This document shows, piece after piece, positions 7,999-17,700 of a DNA stretch of 44,384 bases. The translations under genes and the position numbers were made by a program. The DNA is taken from positions 1-44,384 of the forward strand of contig CACXCG010000053.1 of assembly GCA_902766125.1 (NCBI GenBank), given 5' to 3'. The DNA comes from an uncultured Spirochaetaceae bacterium. Its GTDB lineage: Bacteria > Spirochaetota > Spirochaetia > Treponematales > Treponemataceae. The notes beneath the pieces were generated by a model. The model saw only the letters and a list, made by a program, of their open reading frames with translations. It ran no database searches and was not told where the DNA came from. How positions within the stretch are numbered: position 1 is the first letter of the stretch; every line of letters begins with the position of its first letter.

Positions 7999-10900
7999 AT
8001 GGCTGGTAATACACAGACTATGACTACTCCTATTCGCATAGGAATTGATGTCGGCTCAACGACGGTAAAAGTGGTTGCGTTGGGTGACAATGATGAACTT
8101 TTATACGGAGCGTATGAACGCCACCGTGCAGATATACGAAATACGATTATTACGGTCGTAAACAAAGCCCTTGATCATCTTGAAAGCAAACTGACACTGC
8201 GTGACCTGCAGACGGTAAGCGTAAAAGTTACCGGTTCCGGCGGATTATCGGTGTCTCAGTGGCTTAACATTCCGTTTATTCAGGAAGTGGTTGCGGCAAC
8301 AACTGCGGTTAGAAAAATTATTCCTCAGACTGATGTTGTCATCGAACTTGGTGGAGAAGACGCAAAAATAACGTATTTTACCGGCGGTGTAGAGCAGCGC
8401 ATGAACGGAACCTGTGCCGGCGGAACTGGTGCATTTATTGACCAGATGGCTGCTCTTCTTGAAACTGATGCTTCCGGACTGAATGAACTTGCACGCGGAG
8501 CAACTACCATTTATCCTATTGCAGCCCGATGCGGTGTTTTTGCAAAGACTGATGTTCAGCCGCTTATTAACGAAGGTGCCCGTCGCGAAGATATTGCTGC
8601 TTCTATTTTTCAGGCAGTTGTTTCTCAGACTATTTCCGGACTTGCCTGCGGTAAACCTATTCGCGGACATGTTGCATTTCTGGGTGGCCCCTTACACTTC
8701 CTTGACCAGTTACGCGAGCGTTTTATTCTGACACTTAAACTTAAAGATGATGAAATAATCGTTCCTGATAACAGTCAGCTGTTTGTTGCAAGCGGTGCAG
8801 CATATTCTGCAGAGCGCGTCATGCAGTGTGCAGACGGAACAGAAAGTGACAAAGGATTCCCCACTATTGCTCAGTTTAGAGACAGCCTTAAAAATCTTGT
8901 TGGTGCAGAATTACAGGAAGTGCAGCGTCTTGAACCGCTGTTTACTTCTCAGCAGGAACTTGATGAATTCAATCAGCGTCATGCTCAGGAAAAAGCATTA
9001 ACAGCTCCGCTTGATCAGGCGTCAGGTCCGGTATTCCTTGGACTTGATGCAGGTTCTACGACCACAAAGGCAGTTCTTACCGATACTCAGGGTCGCATTC
9101 TGTGGCGTTTCTACGATGTCAATGCCGGTAACCCGGTAGATCTTGCAGTTCGTGTTTTAAAGGATCTGTATGCAATTCTTCCAAAGGACTGCTATATTGC
9201 ACGTGCTGTTTCAACCGGTTACGGAGAAGCACTGTTCCAGGCAGCTCTTGGTGTTGATGCAGGTGAAGTTGAAACCATTACGCATTACCGTGCAGCAGAT
9301 TTCTTTGTTCCCGGTGTTGAGTTTTTGCTTGATATCGGCGGACAGGACATGAAGTGTCTGCGCATGAAAGACGGTGCAATCACTTCCATACAGTTAAATG
9401 AAGCCTGTTCTTCTGGCTGTGGTTCGTTCCTTGATAACTTTGCACGCACTATGGGCATGAGTGTTCAGGAGTTCTCTAAGCTTGCACTTATGGCACAGAA
9501 ACCTGTTGACTTGGGAAGCCGCTGTACTGTTTTCATGAACAGCCGTGTTAAGCAGGCACAGAAAGAAGGTGCTACGGTTGCCGACATTTCTGCAGGTCTT
9601 TCGTACTCAGTCATAAAGAATGCTTTGTTCAAGGTTATTAAACTGCGCAAGGCAAGTGAAATTGGTTCTAAGGTTGTCGTGCAGGGCGGTACGTTCAACA
9701 ACGATGCAGTTCTTCGTGCATTCGAAAAAATTGCGGGAGTGCATGTATACCGTCCTGATGTTGCAGGTCTTATGGGTGCATACGGTTCTGCACTGATTGC
9801 ACAGGACCAGTGGGAAGACTTACGCAGACCTAAGCCCGATGATCCCGACCAGACACCGAAGTTTGTTAAGTCAGGTATTGCAACGCTTTCTCAGCTGGAA
9901 AGTTTCCATGTTGACCTGGAACTGAAACGCTGCGGCAAGTGTTCCAACAACTGTCTGCTTACTATAAACACCTTTACTACCGGTGAAGATGCTCAGGCAC
10001 GTACCGTGCGCAAATTCGTAACCGGTAACCGCTGCGAGCGTGGTGCAGAACTGGGTGAAGATGCTCAGGTTGTTGACGCAAGCAATAAAGAAGCAACTCA
10101 GCTGGATGACAGTCTTGATGCAAAGACGCTGCCCAATCTGTTTGACTGGAAGTACAAGCGCCTGTTTCACTATGTTCCGCTTAAGAGTGAAGAAGCTCCT
10201 ATGGGAACGGTCGGTATTCCGCGCGTACTGAACATGTATGAAAACTATCCGTTGTGGTTTACGCTGTTTACCAAACTGGGATTCCGTGTTGTTCTGTCTC
10301 CGCGTTCAAGCAGACGTGTGTACGAAAAAGGACTTGAATCAATTCCGTCTGAATCCGTGTGCTATCCCGGAAAAATTTCTCACGGCCATATAGAAAGTCT
10401 TCTGCAGCAGGGCATTAAGTTTATCTTCTATCCCTGTGCTCCGTACGAAACGCAGGAAGATTCCGGTGCAGGAAACCATTACAACTGTCCTATCGTAACC
10501 AGCTATCCTGAAGTTCTTCGCAACAACATTGAAGCGCTCAGACAGGACGGAAACCTTCTGTTTATGAATCCCTTCCTGCCGATTTACGATAAAGACCGCC
10601 TTGCAGAACGTCTGCATGAAGAACTGGCAAAGCATTTTAAACTGTCCCTTGCACAGGTAAGAGATGCCGTAGATGCTGCATGGAAAGAGCAGGAAAGTTT
10701 CCGCAAAGAAGTGCAGGCTAAAGGTGAAGAAGCGCTGGAAGAAATCATTACCCGCGGAGCAAACGGAATTGTACTTGCCGGCCGTCCGTACCACCTTGAT
10801 CCCGAGATTAACCACGGTATTCCCGAAATGATTCACGGCTTAGGTCTTGCGGTCTTTACCGAAGATTCTGTTGCACATCTGGGAAGCATAGAACGCCCCC

Positions 10901-12573
10901 TGCGTATTATTGACCAGTGGACATACCACAACCGTCTGTATCGTGCCGCTGCCTTTGTAAGCGAAATGCCGACGCTTGAGTTAGTACAGCTGACCAGTTT
11001 CGGCTGCGGACTTGATGCCGTAACAGCTGACCAGGTAGACGAAATCATGAAGGCTAAGAGCCGCATGTATACGCTTATCAAGATTGACGAAGGTTCAAAC
11101 CTTGGTGCAGTCCGTATCCGTATCCGCAGTCTTATTGCTGCCGTAAAAGCACGCGAACGTAAAGGTGGTCACCCTGCAGTTAAGAGTGCAGCGTATCAGC
11201 GACAGGTCTTTACCAAAGAAATGAAGACAACGCATACGATTATTGGTCCGCAGATGAGCCCCATTCACTTCCGTCTGTTGCAGAGTGCAATGCAGTATGC
11301 AGGATTTAATTTTGTCATTCTTGATGCAGTAGATCCTCAGGCGGTAGAGACAGGACTTAAATATGTTAACAATGACGCCTGTTATCCGTCAATTCTTGTT
11401 GCAGGACAGATGATTGCAGCACTGCAGAGCGGAAAGTATGACGTCAACCATACCAGCCTTATCATTACGCAGACCGGTGGCGGCTGTCGTGCAACAAACT
11501 ACATCGGCTTTATCCGCAGAGCCTTAAACGATGCAGGCCTTTCTCAGGTGCCGGTTATCAGTCTGAGTGCCCAGGGCTTTGAAAAGAACCCCGGCTTTAA
11601 GATTACACCCGCACTGCTTGACGGAATGCTGCGTTCCATCATGATTGGTGATGTACTGATGCGCGTGCTGTATCGTACCAGACCGTATGAAGCAGTTCCC
11701 GGAAGTGCAAATGCGCTCTATGAAAAATGGAATGGCAAAGCACAGGTGGTACTCAAGAGTCATTCGTTCCATAAGTATCATAAACTTATAAAAGGCATTA
11801 TCCGTGACTTTGACAGGCTGCCGCTGCGTCCTGTTAAAAAACCGCGTGTTGGTGTTGTCGGTGAAATCCTGGTAAAATTCCACCCCACTGCAAACAATCA
11901 GATTGTTGAAACCATTGAACGCGAAGGTGCAGAATGTGTTATGCCTGATCTGGCAGACTTCTTCTTCTATTCGTTCAGTACGGGTATTTTCCGCCACGAA
12001 CAGCTTGCCTTTCCCAAAAAGACAGAACGTAACGCACGGCTGTTTGTGTGGTTTTTAGAGCGGTACCGTTCATACATGAAACGGCAGTTTAAGAAGAGTC
12101 ACCGCTTTGAACCACCCAGTTCTATTTACGAGCTGATGAAAGGCGTTGATGACATCGTTCAGCTGGGTAACATCACTGGTGAAGGATGGTTCCTGACTGC
12201 AGAAATGGTAGAACTGATTCATTCCGGCGTCCCCAGTATTGCGTGCGTGCAGCCGTTTGCCTGTCTTCCTAACCACGTTACCGGTAAGGGCATGATAAAA
12301 GAGCTGCGTCACCGCTTCCCGGGTGCAAACATTTCTGCAATCGACTACGATCCGGGCTCAAGTGAAGTAAACCAGCTTAACCGCCTTAAACTGCTTTTGA
12401 GCAATGCTCCGGCGGGTTCACATCCTGACGAAGAGGCTGACGGAAAGATTCATGCTCCGGATGGTACCATTGTGCAGCCGCAGGTTCAGCTTGCAGAAGG
12501 AAACAGCTTTGTTGACACAGATCCTGTAGATCCGCAGAGTGTTCCTGCAACCGGTTCCGGCGGACAAAACTAA
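7999..12573 (+). CDS. Four-part acyl-CoA dehydratase activase (BcrA/BadF/HgdC type)
   Basis: A 1524-residue protein with two tandem ASKHA ATPase domains (about 12-270 and 340-620), each opening with a phosphate-binding GxDxGSTTxK motif. Each carries the two cysteines expected to hold a [4Fe-4S] cluster at a dimer interface: Cys139/Cys178 in the first and Cys470/Cys509 in the second. A DUF2229-like region (about 640-1000) and a COG3581-like region (about 1080-1410) follow, rich in conserved Cys (for example ACYPSILVAGQ). The family uses ATP to push low-potential electrons into 2-hydroxyacyl-CoA dehydratases or benzoyl-CoA reductases. For the long fused form the substrate is unknown, and no separate dehydratase subunits are nearby. 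A final ~60-residue acidic tail is low complexity. A good ribosome binding site (GAGAAGG) supports the start. Confidence 0.9.
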   Translation: MAGNTQTMTTPIRIGIDVGSTTVKVVALGDNDELLYGAYERHRADIRNTIITVVNKALDHLESKLTLRDLQTVSVKVTGSGGLSVSQWLNIPFIQEVVAATTAVRKIIPQTDVVIELGGEDAKITYFTGGVEQRMNGTCAGGTGAFIDQMAALLETDASGLNELARGATTIYPIAARCGVFAKTDVQPLINEGARREDIAASIFQAVVSQTISGLACGKPIRGHVAFLGGPLHFLDQLRERFILTLKLKDDEIIVPDNSQLFVASGAAYSAERVMQCADGTESDKGFPTIAQFRDSLKNLVGAELQEVQRLEPLFTSQQELDEFNQRHAQEKALTAPLDQASGPVFLGLDAGSTTTKAVLTDTQGRILWRFYDVNAGNPVDLAVRVLKDLYAILPKDCYIARAVSTGYGEALFQAALGVDAGEVETITHYRAADFFVPGVEFLLDIGGQDMKCLRMKDGAITSIQLNEACSSGCGSFLDNFARTMGMSVQEFSKLALMAQKPVDLGSRCTVFMNSRVKQAQKEGATVADISAGLSYSVIKNALFKVIKLRKASEIGSKVVVQGGTFNNDAVLRAFEKIAGVHVYRPDVAGLMGAYGSALIAQDQWEDLRRPKPDDPDQTPKFVKSGIATLSQLESFHVDLELKRCGKCSNNCLLTINTFTTGEDAQARTVRKFVTGNRCERGAELGEDAQVVDASNKEATQLDDSLDAKTLPNLFDWKYKRLFHYVPLKSEEAPMGTVGIPRVLNMYENYPLWFTLFTKLGFRVVLSPRSSRRVYEKGLESIPSESVCYPGKISHGHIESLLQQGIKFIFYPCAPYETQEDSGAGNHYNCPIVTSYPEVLRNNIEALRQDGNLLFMNPFLPIYDKDRLAERLHEELAKHFKLSLAQVRDAVDAAWKEQESFRKEVQAKGEEALEEIITRGANGIVLAGRPYHLDPEINHGIPEMIHGLGLAVFTEDSVAHLGSIERPLRIIDQWTYHNRLYRAAAFVSEMPTLELVQLTSFGCGLDAVTADQVDEIMKAKSRMYTLIKIDEGSNLGAVRIRIRSLIAAVKARERKGGHPAVKSAAYQRQVFTKEMKTTHTIIGPQMSPIHFRLLQSAMQYAGFNFVILDAVDPQAVETGLKYVNNDACYPSILVAGQMIAALQSGKYDVNHTSLIITQTGGGCRATNYIGFIRRALNDAGLSQVPVISLSAQGFEKNPGFKITPALLDGMLRSIMIGDVLMRVLYRTRPYEAVPGSANALYEKWNGKAQVVLKSHSFHKYHKLIKGIIRDFDRLPLRPVKKPRVGVVGEILVKFHPTANNQIVETIEREGAECVMPDLADFFFYSFSTGIFRHEQLAFPKKTERNARLFVWFLERYRSYMKRQFKKSHRFEPPSSIYELMKGVDDIVQLGNITGEGWFLTAEMVELIHSGVPSIACVQPFACLPNHVTGKGMIKELRHRFPGANISAIDYDPGSSEVNQLNRLKLLLSNAPAGSHPDEEADGKIHAPDGTIVQPQVQLAEGNSFVDTDPVDPQSVPATGSGGQN

Positions 12574-12592
12574 AAGCACAAGGAGTAGTGCA

Positions 12593-13969
12593 ATGCGTAA
12601 GTTTTTAATCTGTGCGTGTATGGCAGTCATGGGCATAACCGTATGTCATGCGCAGTACAATTCCATGAATGTTCCGGACTCGTGTTCTATCCGCAAGTCA
12701 ATCGTATCTTCGTGGATAACCGCTCCTTTTGCAGAGGTGCAGGTTAAAAACCGTGAACTTCATACAAACGATGCCGGCGAACTGTTTCAGGTACGCATGG
12801 AAGAGGGCATGGATGAATTTCTTGTCATTGTTGCTCCTCAGACATTTCATGATGTTGATATAATCGAAAACGGTACTCAGCGTCATACAGAACGTCAGGA
12901 AGAGTTCAGGGCAGGTTCTCCCGGCGGCTGGGTAGTGTACCGTGACAAGCAGACCGGAAAGACAAACCGTGTTGTCTGGTATTTTAACGCAGATGCAGAA
13001 GTGTATGTTCAGTTCCGTCCTGCAGAAGGTAACCTGAACCGCTGCTATGCAGACATGCTTGTGTTTGGTTCGTATGCTGCACGCTCAGTGCCTGTGGGAG
13101 TTGCCTTTACGCGTTTGTACACCGCTTCTTTTGCTGACATCTACACGTGGACTAAAAATACGCTTCCGTGGAAAAAAGTAACCGTTCAGCAGGGAGTGTA
13201 CCGTGATAGTGTTCAGGTTGCAGAAACCATAAAAAGCAGGCTTGGCTTTATTGATTACGCCGAAAATGCTTCATATAACGAATATGGAATTCTGTACGAC
13301 ATTATAAGCGGTAACCCTATGGATGACGAAACTGTTGCAACTTCCTATGCAGACCGCCTTACTTTAAGCGGTGCAGGTTTTCTCAAATGGATTGTTGACG
13401 GTTTTGTTACACCCATTGCAGGCCGCGGTACTTCCATTCCGGCACTTTTGACGCATACCGTGGATTATGGAACGCTCAGTAAAAACGGTGTGCTGTCTCA
13501 GGAGCGTAACCTTTCGTTCTCTTTGGACTGGACGCGGAATCTTGCTGCAGCAATTCTTTCTGTCCGTACCCGTAAGAACTATACCTACGAAACCGGCGGT
13601 ACTGATGTAACTGTTGAACCCTTTGCCGCAGATATTATGAACGGAATGCTGGTACAGTCAGCAGGCTATGTTCCCAACACAGGCTATGAAATTAAAAAAC
13701 TCAAGAGCCTTTTGTACGTGCTTGCCGTTACCGAACCGTCATACATGTACCTTACCGCAATCCGTCAGCCGTCAAGTCTTGTTGCTGATGAAATGGTGTT
13801 TAACGAGTGTGCCGTGCTGATTCCTTATTTTGATGATTACGGCCGTTTTGGCTGCTATGTGTTTGAAAAGGGAAGACAGGTTTCCCTTGAACGCTTTGTC
13901 CTGCAGTATCCCAACTGTTTTGTGCATCTGTCACGCGTAAAAACAAACGGAAACTTTTTCCCGCAATAA
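12593..13969 (+). CDS. Exported protein of unknown function
   Basis: A 458-residue protein with a typical signal peptide (MRKF, hydrophobic core, VCHA and predicted cleavage after about residue 20). The ATG at 12593 has AAGGAG 7 bases upstream and is preferred over in-frame codons further up, which would bury the signal peptide. The mature part has no lipobox, no transmembrane segment and no motif I recognise; it is mixed alpha/beta in composition. It follows the activase after 19 bp, so the two are probably one operon, although an exported protein has no obvious link to a cytoplasmic iron-sulfur activase. Confidence 0.85.
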   Translation: MRKFLICACMAVMGITVCHAQYNSMNVPDSCSIRKSIVSSWITAPFAEVQVKNRELHTNDAGELFQVRMEEGMDEFLVIVAPQTFHDVDIIENGTQRHTERQEEFRAGSPGGWVVYRDKQTGKTNRVVWYFNADAEVYVQFRPAEGNLNRCYADMLVFGSYAARSVPVGVAFTRLYTASFADIYTWTKNTLPWKKVTVQQGVYRDSVQVAETIKSRLGFIDYAENASYNEYGILYDIISGNPMDDETVATSYADRLTLSGAGFLKWIVDGFVTPIAGRGTSIPALLTHTVDYGTLSKNGVLSQERNLSFSLDWTRNLAAAILSVRTRKNYTYETGGTDVTVEPFAADIMNGMLVQSAGYVPNTGYEIKKLKSLLYVLAVTEPSYMYLTAIRQPSSLVADEMVFNECAVLIPYFDDYGRFGCYVFEKGRQVSLERFVLQYPNCFVHLSRVKTNGNFFPQ

Positions 13970-13991
13970 TAGCAATTTACGCATTTTATCG

Positions 13992-14021
13992 TAGACATTC
14001 CGCGAATTTATATAGTATACT
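13992..14021 (+). promoter_or_regulatory. HAD gene promoter (-35 TAGACA, -10 TATACT)
   Basis: TAGACA (13992-13997) and TATACT (14016-14021) have an 18-bp spacer. The -10 ends 6 nt before the ATG at 14028, and there is no Shine-Dalgarno sequence, so a leaderless message is predicted. Confidence 0.6.
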
Positions 14022-14027
14022 GTGACT

Positions 14028-14699
14028 ATGTATAAGGATGTAAAAGCTGTTGCCTTTGACATAGACGGTACGCTCTATGCACAGTGGAAACTGTATGTAC
14101 GCATTCCGTTTCACTTTCTGAGGCACCTGTATTATTACAGTCATTACGGAATACTGCGCAGACGTCTCAGATTTATGCAGCCGGTTACCGATTTCTATGA
14201 CTTTCAGGCAGAACAGCTGGGAAAACAGATGCATGTAAGCAAAGAAAAAGCTTATCATCTTATTGATTCCATTTCCTACAAGGGATTACAGCCTTACTTC
14301 AATCATATTGATCCGTTCCCTGAAGCAGTTGAGACTATAAAGGCCTTTAAGGAAGCCGGATTAAAGATTGCAATTCTTTCTGATTTCCCTCCGTCGCAGA
14401 AGGGGGATATCTGGGGAATCCGTCAGTTGTGCGATGTGTGTGCGGGCAGTGAAGAATATGGTATGCTTAAACCGTCTGCTCATTCCTTTAAGGAACTGGC
14501 CCGTCGCTTAGAGCTTGAACCGGAACAGGTGCTGTATGTGGGAAACAGTGCTGCCTATGATGTCCGGGGTGCCGCAAGTGCAGGAATGAAAACAGCCTAT
14601 CTCTTGCGGGGCTTAAAAGCGGTTTTTAACAAAAAGAATCCCGAAGCGGATATTTCGTTCAAAACCTATCGCCAATTGCGTGAAATTGTGCTACAATAA
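14028..14699 (+). CDS. HAD superfamily hydrolase (phosphatase-like)
   Basis: A 223-residue cytoplasmic protein with the full HAD motif set. Motif I is FDIDGTLY, giving the nucleophile and acid/base Asp pair near residues 11-13. Motif II is ILSD, motif III is the Lys in MLKPS, and motif IV is in VGNSAAYDVRGA. A helical cap of ~80 residues follows motif I. The arrangement resembles phosphoglycolate phosphatase and related small-molecule phosphatases, but the substrate cannot be told. The ATG at 14028 is preferred over the GTG at 14022 because it sits where transcription is predicted to begin. The giant coiled-coil gene follows after 39 bp in the same direction. Confidence 0.88.
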   Translation: MYKDVKAVAFDIDGTLYAQWKLYVRIPFHFLRHLYYYSHYGILRRRLRFMQPVTDFYDFQAEQLGKQMHVSKEKAYHLIDSISYKGLQPYFNHIDPFPEAVETIKAFKEAGLKIAILSDFPPSQKGDIWGIRQLCDVCAGSEEYGMLKPSAHSFKELARRLELEPEQVLYVGNSAAYDVRGAASAGMKTAYLLRGLKAVFNKKNPEADISFKTYRQLREIVLQ

Positions 14700-14738
14700 A
14701 ATTGAAATAGATTAAAACTTGTTATTGGGTGGGAAAAA

Positions 14739-17700
14739 GTGACAGGTGCAATTCTACTTGCTATCATGCTTTCGGTAGCTTTGTCTGCCGTAGTGTGCGT
14801 GATGTTCAGACGGTTTGATAAAGACCAGAAAACCTTAGAGAAACTCAAGCGTTATGCTGATATGCGTCAGGAAGAGTTTGATAAGTATTTCCGTGGACGT
14901 GCGGATGAACTTACCGTTCTTAAAAGCGACCTGGATACAACTCAGGTAAAAGCATCTGCAACGGTGCGTGCGTTAAAGCAGGAACAGGAACAGTTTGAAC
15001 AGGATGCAAAAGATCTTTCAAAACCGATTGAAGCTGTTGCACGCATAGAAGAACAGTTGAGCGCCTATGACAAAGTTATCCGTAACTTAATGCAGATGAC
15101 TGCCGCCGTAGAAGAAAATTTACAGAAAGTAAAAAACGAAGCAGATATCGTTAATCAGTTAAACTCACGCCTCGATTTACAGAAACGTACGGTTGATGCA
15201 ATTGAAAAACGCATTCCTTCCCTTACCACTCAGTTTGCAGAAACCAATAACCAGCAGCTTAAAGCTATGGGAACTGACCTTCTTGCTCAGTATGAAAAGC
15301 GTGCTCAGGCATTAGACGGTTCTACGGCTCAGGCAGTAAAAGAACACAAACAGCTTCTTGATAAAATTCATGCAGACATCAAAGCGGCATACTCTGATGC
15401 TTCGGTAAAGGCACAGTCGCTTGAAGATGAAACTTTCAAACAGCTTGCAGCCCGCTCAGAAGCACAGAACAATGCACTCGTTAAAGAACTGACTGCACAG
15501 AATAAACAGCTTGTTGCCCTTATGGAAGGAAAAATCCGCGAAACCCAGAAGAGCATACAAGAACAGGCTGCTGCCTTTAATGCAAACATTGACGCTCAGA
15601 GCAAAGAGCTTGAATCAGAGTTTAAGAAAAAGACCGGTTCGTTTACGCAGAACCTTGCAGAACGCACTTCAGTCCTGACATCGGATTTTGAAAAGAAACT
15701 CAATGATCTGGAAGCTCAGCTTAAGGATCGTACCTCTACACTGAGTACAGAATTTAATGAACGCTCAAAACAGCTTGATGAAGCAATTAAGACAAAGACA
15801 AATGCGCTTGCTGCTGAAATCAAGACAAAAACAGGTGACCTTGATTCTGTAATGCGAAAGACTTTGTCTGATCTTGCACTGAACGTTAAAGAAAGCACTG
15901 CAAAATCTACACAGCAGGTTAACACGCTTACTTCTTCTGTTGCTCAGGGACTGGACGAAAAAGTTAAGGCGCTTTCTGCAGAGATTCAGAACCGCAATGC
16001 AGAACTTTCTGCAGAACTTGCTGACTTTACCAATGGAATGCAGGAACAGATCCGTTCTCTCAGCCAGTCACTCAGTTCTGAATTTAATGACAGTCACTCT
16101 GATGCAGAACGTGAAATCCATCAGCGGCTCGACGCAATTTCTGAACGCATAGAAGAACGTGCTGCTATCCTTGAAGATGAACTTTCACGCAAAACTTCAG
16201 CCGTTGATTCTGAAGCACTGATTAAACTGGAGCAGGTTGAAACTTCTGTTGACCAGTCTCTTGACCGCGTGCGTCAGACCGCAGAACAGCTTGGTTCTGT
16301 TGCAGACGAAACTGACCGCAAGGTTAACAGCCTTAGGGAAGCCTTTGACAAACAGATTGCCCGTGCCAGTGCAGAACTGGCTTCTGAACTTGAAGACAGT
16401 AATTCTAAGATTCAGGATATGCGCGCAACCTTCGAAAAAGAAATCCAGAAAATTACCGATCAGCTTAGCACTGAAGCAACCGATAACACTCAGCGTCTTG
16501 CTCAGGTACAGGCTCAACTGGATACTCAGGCAGAACAGCTTGCAAGCCGCTACAACGGTCTGTTTGAAAAAGCTATGGAAGATGCCGAACTCAAGGAATC
16601 TGCCGCATACGAAAAGTTCCAGACCTTAAGTACTGCAAACATTGAAAAGTATAAGACTTCGGTACAGGGACATCTGAATGACATCAAGGCTGATGTTGAA
16701 CAGCAGACAAAAGATATGCTGGATTCAATGGATAAGCTTAAGACTCAGTATGCTCAGGTACGGCTTGAAGGTGAACAGTCAATCGAAGACATTGCAGAAC
16801 GTGTCCGCGAAAACTCACAGCAGCTTGAACAGCTTAGTGCTTCTGTCCGTTCACAGGTGGGACAGTTTGATTCAGAACTTGCCGAAGCAATGCGCTCTGT
16901 TTCTGCAGATTACGAAAATAAGCAGGCAAAATTCCTTTCTGGACTTGATGCACAGCTTTCTGTCTATAAAAAAGAATTTGAAGCACGCATCCGCAAACTG
17001 TCTGCAGTAAGTAACGATGCAGATAAACTTGAAGGCGCCCTTCGTAAACTTATGGAACAGGCACAGAAGAAAGTGCTTACAGATTTTGAACACTTTACCG
17101 CAGCCCTTAATAAACAGCAGAGTGATTTTGAAAGTGACTTCCTGCAGGATGCTTCAAAACTGCAGGTTGAACTTGAAGGCGTGGAAAAGGGACTGGAAGA
17201 ACTTAAGGCTAAGTCATATTCAAATGTCAGCAGTAAACTTAAACTGTTTGAAGATGCATTTGCAGGAGACCTTAAAAAACGCGAAGATGCACTGGATGAT
17301 CAGCTTAGTCAGTGGAAGCATGGCTTTGACAGCAAGATCGAAGTGTTCTCTGATGAGTATGAACAGCATCGTCGTGCACTCGAAGCAAAATACAGCGAAG
17401 AACTTAAAAAGCGTCTTGCAGAAATGCAGGGTAAGAATATTGAACAGCAGGTTAAGTTCCAGGAAGCAGTACAGGCTCAGCAGGCAGAAATCCGTTCTCA
17501 GATTGGCAGCGTAGAAAATCTGCTTAATGATTTTATGGAACAGTATCGTGCAGACTTGAAGAGTACCAGCGACCATGCAGAAGCACTGCTTAAAGAAGCA
17601 ACAGATGCATACAATCAGCGCGTTAACGAACAGCTTGCTAAAAACGAAAAGAGCATTGCCTCTGAAATTGAAGTATTCACTGATTCTCTGCGTGAAAAAC

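Noticed and set aside
12539..12592. Upstream in-frame start for the exported protein
   Set aside because: It would overlap the end of the activase and bury the signal peptide; the ATG at 12593 has a proper AAGGAG.
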